From the NCBI GenBank assembly GCA_027035765.1, contig JALVUD010000015.1:1-38021 (forward strand): DNA of 38,021 bases, in the 5' to 3' direction. The notes beneath the pieces were generated by a model. That model did no database searches, was not told the DNA's origin, and saw only the letters and a list, made by a program, of their open reading frames with translations. Positions 14,825-22,024 of this stretch are shown here, piece after piece. Each line of letters opens with the position of its first letter. The first letter of the stretch is position 1. Position numbers and translations under genes: made by a program. The stretch comes from Campylobacteraceae bacterium (GTDB lineage Bacteria; Campylobacterota; Campylobacteria; Campylobacterales; Sulfurovaceae).

Positions 14825-15352
14825 TCACTGTTTCTGCGACGCTTCGAGCTTCTGCTGGAAGGTGCCGATCTCCTCGGCCAACGCTTTGAGCTGAGCTTCA
14901 TCCATCTTCGACAGAAGGCCGTACATGACGTAATTTTTCCGTTTGCCGCTTTTGAAATCCTCCAAAGCTTTGAGGATGAAATCGCTCGATTTTCCAATCA
15001 ACTTGGGTCCGATGATTCCCTCCCCGTTGACTCCGTGGCAGGAGGAACACTTCTGTTTGTAGAGAGGGCTGACCTTGAAAGCCATGACATTGCCGGCCCG
15101 CTCCTGCAGGGCTTTGAGCTTTTTGGCGGTCTCATCCTCCTCTTTTTTTGCCTGGGGCTTCGCTGACGTTGCCGCCGGCTGAGCCGCCGCGGAAGCTCCG
15201 GGATGCTTTTCGACCTTCACCTCCATCTTTGTCCGCTCCAGCAGTTTCTGAATTTCACCGAAGCGGTTCGCCTCCTGATCCAGGCGATACATAAAGACCA
15301 TGGCCCAGATAGCCAGCAGTGTCGCAATGGCTGCGATGATATGTCGAATCAT
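14825..15352 (-). CDS. nosC2: NosC2, membrane-anchored monoheme cytochrome c
   Basis: 175 residues. An uncleaved N-terminal helix (2-22) anchors the protein; a charged Ala/Lys linker (about 45-85) leads to a monoheme domain with CSSCH and a distal region IGPKLIGKSSDFI. The same GPxLxGKSxDFI, DFKSGKRKN and AxxDEIA/AEEIG motifs occur in the neighbour NosC1, so the two are paralogues. In Wolinella-type nos clusters these carry electrons between NosGH and NosZ. The ATG overlaps the nosC1 stop by four bases. Confidence 0.85.
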   Translation of the reverse strand: MIRHIIAAIATLLAIWAMVFMYRLDQEANRFGEIQKLLERTKMEVKVEKHPGASAAAQPAATSAKPQAKKEEDETAKKLKALQERAGNVMAFKVSPLYKQKCSSCHGVNGEGIIGPKLIGKSSDFILKALEDFKSGKRKNYVMYGLLSKMDEAQLKALAEEIGTFQQKLEASQKQ

Positions 15353-15915
15353 TTTTTCCTCTCCCTCAGTTTTTGGATTTGTTTATTGAATGCGGCGATC
15401 TCATCGGCGATCGCTTTGAGTTTCGCATCGTCGATCTGGCTCACCAGCTCTTTCATCAGTACATTCTTACGTTTACCCGATTTGAAATCCATCAATCGGC
15501 CGTAGATAAAATCACCGCTCTTGCCCAGAAGCGACGGTCCGATCACGCCGTTGGCATAGTCGTCGTGGCAGGGAGAGCAGCGGACGATGAAGTCCCGGCT
15601 CAGCTTCTTGATCATCAGCGTGATCTGAATCCGCTCATAGGGCGAATGGATGTGCAAATAGGCATCGATCGTCGTCCGATGCTTCTGCTCGGCCACCGGC
15701 GCTTGCTTTTTCTCCTGGTTATAGGAGTAGTAAAACTGTCCGCTGTTCTCTTTGGAAGGTTCTTTCTCCTTCACCTTTTTAACCGCCCCTTTTGTGACGG
15801 TTATCTGAGGCGGAGAAGCCTTCTGGGCCTCTGTTTTCTCCTCTTTTTTCCCGTTACACCCGCTCAGAAACAGAATTCCGCTACAGGCGATGGTCAGCAA
15901 GGTTCTTTTACGCAT
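15349..15915 (-). CDS. nosC1: NosC1, lipoprotein monoheme cytochrome c
   Basis: 188 residues from Met 15915, chosen for AAGGA eight bases upstream; the longer frame to 15945 would run further into nosG. The lipobox ILFLSGC puts the lipidated Cys at 20. A long charged spacer follows, then the heme site CSPCH and GPSLLGKSGDFIYGRL. It is paralogous to NosC2. The expected role is to carry electrons in the periplasm toward NosZ. The gene overlaps nosG by eight bases and nosC2 by four. Confidence 0.85.
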   Translation of the reverse strand: MRKRTLLTIACSGILFLSGCNGKKEEKTEAQKASPPQITVTKGAVKKVKEKEPSKENSGQFYYSYNQEKKQAPVAEQKHRTTIDAYLHIHSPYERIQITLMIKKLSRDFIVRCSPCHDDYANGVIGPSLLGKSGDFIYGRLMDFKSGKRKNVLMKELVSQIDDAKLKAIADEIAAFNKQIQKLRERKK

Positions 15916-16708
15916 TCTTTTTTCCTTTTCCGTAGAGGTCGGCATAGCTTTTGCGGGGGATCACTTTGATCACATCGGCGGGACAAAGCTCCACACAGGC
16001 ACCGCAGCCGTTGCAGGCCTCCCGAATCTCCGGCAGCAGTCCGCCTCCTTTGGCATCGACCATACCGATCGCTTTGCTGGGATCGGGATAGGGACACATG
16101 TCGGCACAGATGGTACAGGACTGCTCGCCCCGGTGTTTTTCCAGTTTCTGGAGCAGCTTTTTCTGCAGCACCGTCTTCTCAGGATCGTTGTCACGGATCA
16201 CCGCCTTATGATTGCGGTGTTCCTCCGGGCTCAGTACCTTTGTGTGGTCATAGATCCGATCGATCGCTTCATCGGGAACCGGTTTGCCGATTTTGGCCAG
16301 GCACCCCTGGGGATCGTGAACGACCGCAATTCCCATATGGACGAATTCGATGCTGTCGTGCTCATGGTCCAGTGCCCCGCTGGGGCAGGCCAGGATGCAG
16401 GGGAAGGCTTCACAGAGATAGCACCCCCGCTCTCTGGGTTCGATATAGGCCATTCCCACGCTGGCACGTCCGTCGATGTCCTCCAGCTTGATGGAGTCGT
16501 AGGGGCAGACCTGAAGACACTGACCGCATTTGATGCAGAGCCCCAGAAACTCCTCCTCCGGCACGGCACCGGGAGGACGCAGTCTCGCCCCTTCCGCCTT
16601 GAGATAAGGCGCGCCGAAGATCCCGCCGGCTGCCGCCAGGCCCAGGACCCCAAGCCCGGTCATCTGCTGAATGAATTCGCGTCGTTTTTTGTTCGTTTGT
16701 GCGCTCAT
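15908..16708 (-). CDS. nosG: NosG, periplasm-facing 4Fe-4S ferredoxin protein (NapG-like)
   Basis: 266 residues from Met 16708, which overlaps the nosD stop as ATGA and has GGGAGG before it. The N-terminus has a Tat-like signal (KKRREFIQQM then a hydrophobic run to about 35). Four cysteine clusters for 4Fe-4S centres are visible: CIKCGQCLQVCP, CYLCEAFPCILACP, CTICADMCP and CNGCGACVELCP. This is the NapG/NosG layout; with membrane NosH it is thought to oxidise menaquinol. Confidence 0.9.
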   Translation of the reverse strand: MSAQTNKKRREFIQQMTGLGVLGLAAAGGIFGAPYLKAEGARLRPPGAVPEEEFLGLCIKCGQCLQVCPYDSIKLEDIDGRASVGMAYIEPRERGCYLCEAFPCILACPSGALDHEHDSIEFVHMGIAVVHDPQGCLAKIGKPVPDEAIDRIYDHTKVLSPEEHRNHKAVIRDNDPEKTVLQKKLLQKLEKHRGEQSCTICADMCPYPDPSKAIGMVDAKGGGLLPEIREACNGCGACVELCPADVIKVIPRKSYADLYGKGKKNA

Positions 16709-17943
16709 TGGGCACCTCCCTTTTCCAGTTCCTTTTCGTACATGACAGGATGGGGATCCTCCAGCAGCATAATCGGCTGCGACAGCGGGGCCAGTTTCGC
16801 CAGGAAATTGAGAATCGACACCACGGGTGAGGCGTAGAAAAACTTGATATTGGGATTGCTCATCCACATCCGATCGGCGTAGTAGTAGAGCCGATAGGGG
16901 GTATCGCCGATCCCGTCTCCGTCTTTGTCGAATCCTTCGTAGTCATCCCAATAGTTGCCATTCCACCGGTTCTTGACCGAGTGGAGCGTCACCTGATCAT
17001 CATCGTAGACATTTTCGATATTCCCTTTGAAAACATTTCCGTGAATGTAATTGTTGATGCTCAAGGAGTGAAAATTGATCCCGATAGAGTTGTAAACGAT
17101 CCGGTTGTCGGCGATCGTATTGTTCTGATCGGGTTGAAAGGGACTGCGGTCGATATAGAGACCCCGGGCACAGTAGATCACCGTATTGTCACGCAGGGTG
17201 AAGTTGCTACAGTCCTTGAGACCGATCCCCAGTCCGGTAGTCCCGATGGAGCTCTTGATCGTGTTGCCCACGGCGACGGAATCCCGCGAATACATAAAAA
17301 AGATCCCCACCGAATTGTGCTCGTAGGTGTTGCGGAGCACCTCGTTGCGCCCGGCGTACATGAAATGGAGCGAATAGCGGCTGTACTCCCCGAAGTTGTC
17401 AGCGATGGTGTTGCCATGGCTGTACCAGACCACCATATCCCGGGAGTGGGTGATGTGGTTGGCGCTGACATTGTTGTCGTTGCTGTACCAGAGTCGCACC
17501 GCATCGCCCCGCAATCCCAGGGGGAACGGTTTGGAGCGGATCCAATTCCGGGTAATCTGTGATTCATCGACCTGCTCCATATCGATCCCGAAGAGGCAAT
17601 CGTCGATCCGGCAGTGATCCACCGTGACATGTTTGGCCTTTTTGACGGAGACGGCGGCATCGACGCGTTCATGTTCCTGTCCGCTGTGCAGAATTGTCAG
17701 GTTCCGTAGAGTCACATAGTCGCTGCGGATCGTCACGACCGTTCCGTTGCCGTCGCCGATGATTTTGGCCCCCTGGCTTTTGCCCTCGATGATCAGGGGT
17801 TTGTCGATGATGATATTGCCGTGATACTCCCCGGCGGGAAGCTCCAGTTTCGAGCCGGCTTCCGCCCGGTCGATGGCTTCCTGCAGGAGATTTCCCGACA
17901 AGAGCCCTGTTAGCGTAAAAATCATCATCGCCGCCTTGAACAT
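16705..17943 (-). CDS. nosD: NosD, periplasmic beta-helix protein for CuZ maturation
   Basis: 412 residues with a signal peptide (1-19). The bulk is a right-handed parallel beta-helix made of repeated N-x-I/V-x-x-N turns (NNTIADNRIVYNSIG, NNYIHGNVFKGNI), the CASH-domain pattern of NosD. The C-terminal part has a single helix-forming hydrophobic stretch. NosD works with NosF and NosY in building the copper-sulfide site of N2O reductase. It follows nosB by 13 bases and overlaps nosG by four. Confidence 0.92.
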   Translation of the reverse strand: MFKAAMMIFTLTGLLSGNLLQEAIDRAEAGSKLELPAGEYHGNIIIDKPLIIEGKSQGAKIIGDGNGTVVTIRSDYVTLRNLTILHSGQEHERVDAAVSVKKAKHVTVDHCRIDDCLFGIDMEQVDESQITRNWIRSKPFPLGLRGDAVRLWYSNDNNVSANHITHSRDMVVWYSHGNTIADNFGEYSRYSLHFMYAGRNEVLRNTYEHNSVGIFFMYSRDSVAVGNTIKSSIGTTGLGIGLKDCSNFTLRDNTVIYCARGLYIDRSPFQPDQNNTIADNRIVYNSIGINFHSLSINNYIHGNVFKGNIENVYDDDQVTLHSVKNRWNGNYWDDYEGFDKDGDGIGDTPYRLYYYADRMWMSNPNIKFFYASPVVSILNFLAKLAPLSQPIMLLEDPHPVMYEKELEKGGAQ

Positions 17944-17956
17944 CGAAGGGTTCCCA

Positions 17957-18745
17957 TCAAGCCGTCTGCGTGGCCGCTCGTCGCGCTTTTTTCTTGGCCA
18001 GAATCGCCAACAGACTGAAGAGGCTGATCGCCAGCAAAATCCAGAAGCCGGTCGTCGGATAGGAGTGGGTCGTAAACTGCGCCACTTTCCCGTCTCCGAA
18101 GACCGTCGGCATAAAGGGTTTGATCTTGAAAGCCCACCACGGGTGCATATGGTGGCCGAACCAGTAGAGCCAATAGGCGTAGAAGCCCAGGAAGATCGCC
18201 GGCAGAACCACCGGAATCAACATCAGCCAGTCAAGAATCCGGGCATTGTAGAGCATATAATAGACCATCAGCAGCGCCACCAGTACCAACGCGTAGGGGG
18301 CCAATGCCCGCAGATAGGGAGCCCCGCGCTCCATGGGGTCCATCCCGATAAAGTGGTTGATGGTGTTCATCTCATGCACATCTCCGCTGAATCCGTCGAA
18401 ATGGTAATAGACGGGAATCCCTTCGGGGAAGGCCTCCTTGGGATAGTTGGGCGCCTCCAGGGCGACGTACCAGATCGGCGCGGAGACGACGGAGAGTTCT
18501 GCATCCTCTTCGATCATCTTCTTCAGATCCCCCACGGCATCTTTTGGGGTGTTGGGACTGACATACTGCCCCTTCTGGTAGTAGTTCCAGACCTTGTAGG
18601 AGATCGCCGGAATTTTGTCCGCTTTCCCCTCCCGGGCCAGCTCCACCACATCATGGGTAAAGACCGCCGGAATTACGAAAAAGTAGAGGAGCAGGCCCAG
18701 GGCGATCAGGGTGAAGATCCTCGCTTTCATCAGTGAACTTTTCAT
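17957..18745 (-). CDS. nosB: NosB, membrane protein of clade II nos clusters
   Basis: 262 residues from Met 18745, which has AAAGGAAG upstream. An upstream Met at 18769 sits at the predicted transcription start and is unlikely to be used. Hydrophobic segments near the N-terminus, in the middle (two or three) and at the C-terminus flank a large loop with HFDGFSGDVHEMNTINHFIGMDPMERGAPYL. NosB is found only beside clade II nosZ; its function is not settled, with electron transfer or maturation proposed. The gene has its own FNR-type promoter after the nosZ hairpin. Confidence 0.85.
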   Translation of the reverse strand: MKSSLMKARIFTLIALGLLLYFFVIPAVFTHDVVELAREGKADKIPAISYKVWNYYQKGQYVSPNTPKDAVGDLKKMIEEDAELSVVSAPIWYVALEAPNYPKEAFPEGIPVYYHFDGFSGDVHEMNTINHFIGMDPMERGAPYLRALAPYALVLVALLMVYYMLYNARILDWLMLIPVVLPAIFLGFYAYWLYWFGHHMHPWWAFKIKPFMPTVFGDGKVAQFTTHSYPTTGFWILLAISLFSLLAILAKKKARRAATQTA

Positions 18746-18772
18746 CACACTTCCTTTGCTGAATTTCATCTG

Positions 18773-18813
18773 ATTATACTCCGTTCCTCCCCAAAAAAAT
18801 TGACTGACGTCAA
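18773..18813 (-). promoter_or_regulatory. nosB promoter with FNR/NNR-type site at -40.5
   Basis: Minus strand: a perfect TTGAC-N4-GTCAA site (18800-18813) is followed, 21 bases on, by a consensus -10 TATAAT (18773-18778). The centre of the site lies at about -40.5, the class II activator position of CRP/FNR proteins. TTGAC-N4-GTCAA is close to FNR (TTGAT-N4-ATCAA) and to NNR-type nitrogen-oxide boxes. The regulator gene is not in the window. Confidence 0.65.
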
Positions 18814-18887
18814 TGCGTAAAAACAGAATAATTTCTTCGTCATCTGTTTTTCGAAAATGGGTGGGAAAATCAACGTGATTTGAAAGA

Positions 18888-18904
18888 GCCGGGGGAGCCC
18901 CGGC
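18888..18904 (-). terminator. Hairpin after nosZ (terminator or mRNA processing site)
   Basis: GCCGGGG-loop-CCCCGGC, a perfect 7-bp GC stem starting eight bases after the nosZ stop, followed on the transcript by a short pyrimidine run (TCTTTC). It is weak as an intrinsic terminator because the U-run is interrupted. It may let nosZ be transcribed more than the accessory genes. Confidence 0.5.
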
Positions 18905-18911
18905 ATCGCGA

Positions 18912-20225
18912 TTAGAAGAGGTTCGCGTTCTTATCGATCCACTTGAGGTATTCGATAATATCGTCCACCTGCTTCTCGGTCATACCCTGGTTGGGCATGC
19001 GGAGGTTGAAGTAGTTGGTCATGGATTTGATGTAGGGGTTGTTGTACATCTTCTCGGGATGCAGGATCCACTCTTTGACCCACTTCTCACCGTTTTTATG
19101 GCGCTGCAGTACACCGACCAGGTCGGGACCGGAGGAGACTTTTCCGATGACGTGGCAGCCGTTACATCCGCCTTCGAGATAGGCTTCGTGTCCACGCTTA
19201 GCCGCTTCGCTCATGGGAGTCGCCAGTTTCTTGACCAGCAGATCACGGGCACGGATACCGACGTCGGCGGTTTTGACCATATACTGCCAGATCATGTTTT
19301 CGAAGAGGATCGCTTTGTTCAGATCGCCTTTTTTGTAGGCTTCATCGGCTTTCTTCTTCTGCTCAGGAATCTTGCCGTACTGATCCAGGGCGTCTTCCAC
19401 CAGGTGTTTGACGACCGGATATTTCTCGTAATGGTTCTCTTTGAGGAACTTCACGACACTCTGGATAACCTTGTCGGTCGCTGCATTGGTTGCGACGATC
19501 TTTTTGTACTCTTTCTCCAGCTCGGCTTTGGACATTTTGGCCATTTTGAGCTTTTTGGCAGAGATATAGTGTTTGTTGGGATCCTTGACCAGCAGGTATC
19601 CCATCATCTCCAGGTGCAGTGCCGAACAGAACTCCGTACAGTAGTAGGGGAAGACACCTTCTTTGTCCGCCTTGAAGGTCAGGGCGACCGTTTTACCGGG
19701 CTCCAGCGAAGCGTGGACATTGTAGTCGTCGACGGTGAAGCCGTGGGTCTCATCCTCGGCACGCTCCAGGTTGGTCAGATAGAAAGTGACCGTATCGCCC
19801 AGATTGACGTGAACATGCTCGGGGTTGATGTGCGAGCGAACCATCGTGCCGTAGACATAGACATGGTTGCCTTTGCGGACGACATGTTCCTGCCCCGCCA
19901 AGGTCTTGCCGATATGCGGTTTTCCGGTGAAGGGGTTGGTTCCCATTTTGTAGCGGACATGCGGCTTGAGCTTGCTGGCCCGGATCGCGACCGCCTGGTG
20001 GGGTTCACCCAGAGGGATCGGCATATCGTAGAGCAGCTGCATCTTCTTGCCGCGAATGTCGATCAACTGGTGGTTCTGCGGGTGCAGAGGCCCGATCTCG
20101 TTGAAGCGGTCGATGGCCAGTTTGTTCAGCGCGATGATGTAATCGCCCTGGGGATCTTCGGTTTTACCTTCCATACCGCAGAGGTGGCCGATGTTGTAGT
20201 TAACGTTCTGGCGGTCTTCGACTTT
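18912..20225 (-). CDS. nosZ: Nitrous oxide reductase NosZ, C-terminal part after frameshift (CuA and heme c)
   Basis: 437 residues in a frame shifted relative to the N-terminal part; reading resumes at KVEDRQNVNYN, where no ribosome site or good start exists. It holds the end of the beta-propeller (YNIGH and PLHPQNHQ give further CuZ histidines), the cupredoxin domain with the CuA ligands (HGFTVDD, then CTEFCSALHLEMMG) and a C-terminal class I cytochrome c domain with CNGCH and a distal Met in LRMPNQGM. A fused heme c domain is the mark of Campylobacterota cNosZ. Both parts add up to about 864 residues, the normal length for the family. Confidence 0.85.
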   Translation of the reverse strand, partial: KVEDRQNVNYNIGHLCGMEGKTEDPQGDYIIALNKLAIDRFNEIGPLHPQNHQLIDIRGKKMQLLYDMPIPLGEPHQAVAIRASKLKPHVRYKMGTNPFTGKPHIGKTLAGQEHVVRKGNHVYVYGTMVRSHINPEHVHVNLGDTVTFYLTNLERAEDETHGFTVDDYNVHASLEPGKTVALTFKADKEGVFPYYCTEFCSALHLEMMGYLLVKDPNKHYISAKKLKMAKMSKAELEKEYKKIVATNAATDKVIQSVVKFLKENHYEKYPVVKHLVEDALDQYGKIPEQKKKADEAYKKGDLNKAILFENMIWQYMVKTADVGIRARDLLVKKLATPMSEAAKRGHEAYLEGGCNGCHVIGKVSSGPDLVGVLQRHKNGEKWVKEWILHPEKMYNNPYIKSMTNYFNLRMPNQGMTEKQVDDIIEYLKWIDKNANLF

Positions 20226-21507
20226 ACTCCCATTTGACGACCTGGCTGTCGACGTAGAGCGAGGTGTAGATCTCACCTTTGTCTTTCCAGTGCTTGCCGA
20301 ACTGGTTGTGCAGGGGCCCGAGGCCCAGCTCAGCCTGACAATGCATCGCTTTTTTCATATCGATGATGGGGATACCGTAGGGGTCTTTGCCGACGAAATC
20401 CTTATTGTCGATCGCTTTTTTGATCTTGTCCCAGCTGTAGACGGTCGCGTGGGTATCGAGCTTTCCGCAGACGACGATGTATTTACCGTCGGGAGAGACG
20501 TCGACCCCGTGCGGAGACTTGGGCTCGGGGATCAGGAAGAGCGCATTGTTCTTGACCGCCACATCGATGGGAACGACACGCATTCCGTTGATGACTTTGA
20601 CGTTTTTGTCATCCTTGGCCAGTTCAGCCAATTTCTTCCAATTGTAGACGTGGAGGAAGTCGGTGTCGTTCCGCGAACAACCCGCTTCGAAAGGAGGTAG
20701 GCCCTTTTCGATTCCTCCGGTGTACATCTCCGAGTTGAAGCTGTTGGTAAATCCCCAGCCGTAGCTCGCCTCTTTTCCGGCGTCGGAGAGGTCCTGCATA
20801 TAGGGAGGGAACTCAATCGTAAAGGATTTTTTCGGCTCAATCCGTCCGATTTTGGGGTTAAATTTCCACACGGTCACCCCGCCTCGATAGCTCTCTTTGT
20901 ATTCGCTCATCGGGTGCCAGTTGTTGTCCAGAGGCGCCGCATACTGGCACGCCTCGAGGATATACTCGCTATTGGGGGTAAAAAAGGCCCCGCCATGGTC
21001 GGACTTGAAAACCGGATTGACGACAATCTGTTTGGTGACAAAGTCACTCAGGTCAATCACGGCGAGTCGAGGATTGGCCTTGTCATTGATGACCAGCCAC
21101 TTGCCGTCGTAGCGTCCGTTGGTTTCGGAGAGTGCCGGGTGGTGGGTATCTCCCCAGGTGATCTGCTTGCCGCGAATCTTGCCCTCGGCCAACACCTTCT
21201 TGGTATCGTCGTCATAGCCCCAGCCCTGCCACGGCTCGGGGGTGAAGACACCGATATATTTGAGGATCCGCATCGAAGGGACCCCGTAGACAATAATCTG
21301 CCCCGACTGACCGCCGGAACTGAAGACGATATATTTGTCCCGTCCTCCGCTGGGAGTGTAGGTCTTGGCCGCGGCTAACAGATCCTGCTGGGTCAGACCG
21401 CGCTCCTTCATCACTTTTTCGAGCTCGCTCTGCCCGGCGGAAGCCAACGAAACACCGACCAGGGCGCCAATGGTTGCCATTGACAACCGTTTGACCATCG
21501 AATTCAT
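20224..21507 (-). CDS. nosZ: Nitrous oxide reductase NosZ, N-terminal part ending at a frameshift
   Basis: 427 residues. A Sec signal (about 1-24) is preceded by AAGGAG five bases before the ATG. The seven-bladed propeller follows with histidines expected to bind the CuZ cluster (GDTHHPALSE at 119-127, KSDHGGAF near 171, SPHGVDVS, KLDTHATVYS). It ends at TAA 20224-20226 directly after SQVVKWE. The remaining propeller strands, CuA domain and heme domain continue in another frame at 20225. As written, no complete enzyme is made. The gene heads the nos operon behind an FNR-type promoter. Either the gene is broken or the sequence has an indel. Confidence 0.85.
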   Translation of the reverse strand: MNSMVKRLSMATIGALVGVSLASAGQSELEKVMKERGLTQQDLLAAAKTYTPSGGRDKYIVFSSGGQSGQIIVYGVPSMRILKYIGVFTPEPWQGWGYDDDTKKVLAEGKIRGKQITWGDTHHPALSETNGRYDGKWLVINDKANPRLAVIDLSDFVTKQIVVNPVFKSDHGGAFFTPNSEYILEACQYAAPLDNNWHPMSEYKESYRGGVTVWKFNPKIGRIEPKKSFTIEFPPYMQDLSDAGKEASYGWGFTNSFNSEMYTGGIEKGLPPFEAGCSRNDTDFLHVYNWKKLAELAKDDKNVKVINGMRVVPIDVAVKNNALFLIPEPKSPHGVDVSPDGKYIVVCGKLDTHATVYSWDKIKKAIDNKDFVGKDPYGIPIIDMKKAMHCQAELGLGPLHNQFGKHWKDKGEIYTSLYVDSQVVKWE

Positions 21508-21566
21508 TCTTACTCCTTTTTGGATTGTTCACGCAGAATGACCCTCGGTCAATCCCGCATGAATCA

Positions 21567-21608
21567 ATTCTATTACTCAAAATCTTAAAAAAACTTGATC
21601 TTTGTTAA
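21567..21608 (-). promoter_or_regulatory. nosZ promoter with FNR/NNR-type site at -41.5
   Basis: Minus strand: TTAAC-N4-ATCAA (21595-21608), then a -10-like TAGAAT (21567-21572). The centre of the site lies exactly 41.5 bases before the predicted transcription start, as in class II FNR-dependent promoters. The half-sites match NNR (TTAAC) on one side and FNR (ATCAA) on the other. The leader to the ATG is about 50 bases. Confidence 0.6.
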
Positions 21609-21622
21609 GTTTCTTTAACAAA
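21601..21622. promoter_or_regulatory. Palindrome TTTGTTAA-N6-TTAACAAA upstream of nosZ
   Basis: A perfect 8-bp inverted repeat with six-base spacer, the CRP/FNR dimer geometry, overlapping the FNR-type site by eight bases. Its centre is at about -51 relative to the predicted start. It may be an alternative site for the same regulator. Confidence 0.45.
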
Positions 21623-21642
21623 ATGATCTATTTTCCCAGATA

Positions 21643-21681
21643 TTACATTTTCATTACATTCCTGTAACAAAGAAGTAACAC
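21643..21681. promoter_or_regulatory. Four half-sites at exact 11-bp spacing upstream of nosZ
   Basis: TTACAT at 21643 and 21654, TAACAA at 21665 and TAACAC at 21676, each 11 bp apart. This is the pattern of OmpR/PhoB-type tandem sites. It lies about 100 bp upstream of the predicted nosZ start. The remainder of the 21508-21784 gap is AT-rich leader without a gene. Confidence 0.45.
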
Positions 21682-21784
21682 AAGAGCCGATTTAAGGGGC
21701 TTTTATAGATTAAGGTTTATTTTAGGAAAATCGATTGTTTGAGCAATAAAGTATTTCGAGAGAAGGGCCGATCGGGTAAGAGGC

Positions 21785-22024
21785 TCAGCGACGGGAAAAA
21801 AGAAGCCTTTGGATCTCCCGTTTTTGCTTTTTGGAAAGCTTGAGCCTTTTCACGGCACATCCGTTTTTGTTGACCAGGGCGAAGAAAGGGGTATGGGGGC
21901 AACGGTCATCGCGATCAACAACACCGTCCATATCTTTACCCCGATATTCTGATTTGACTGAATAATAGGGATTCCCCGCACTCAGCAGGCCAAGTGAAAA
22001 AAGAAGCAGAACAATATGCTTCAT
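21785..22024 (-). CDS. Small secreted protein with thrombospondin type-3-like Ca2+ repeat
   Basis: 79 residues with a signal peptide (1-16). The middle contains GKDMDGVVDRDDRCPHTP, the DxDGxxDxxDxCPxTP pattern of thrombospondin type-3 repeats that bind calcium and often precede OmpA-like domains. No such domain follows; the last 25 residues are basic (KRLKLSKKQKREIQRLL). The ATG comes directly after the stop of the upstream Ser/Gln-rich protein gene, so both are in one transcript. The function is unknown. Confidence 0.65.
   Translation of the reverse strand: MKHIVLLLFSLGLLSAGNPYYSVKSEYRGKDMDGVVDRDDRCPHTPFFALVNKNGCAVKRLKLSKKQKREIQRLLFSRR

Noticed and set aside
16709-16867. Longer nosG open frame starting at 16867
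   Set aside because: It would run 160 bases through nosD; the ATGA overlap start with GGGAGG matches the rest of the operon.
20200-20276. Programmed frameshift or two separate genes for nosZ
   Set aside because: There is no convincing slippery sequence or stimulatory structure, and no start or ribosome site for the second part, so a mutation or sequencing error is simpler. CuZ ligands would be divided between the halves.
21539-21551. Palindrome TGACC-CTC-GGTCA in the nosZ leader
   Set aside because: It lies between the predicted transcription start and the ribosome site, with five-base arms and a three-base centre; too short to call a site or hairpin with confidence.
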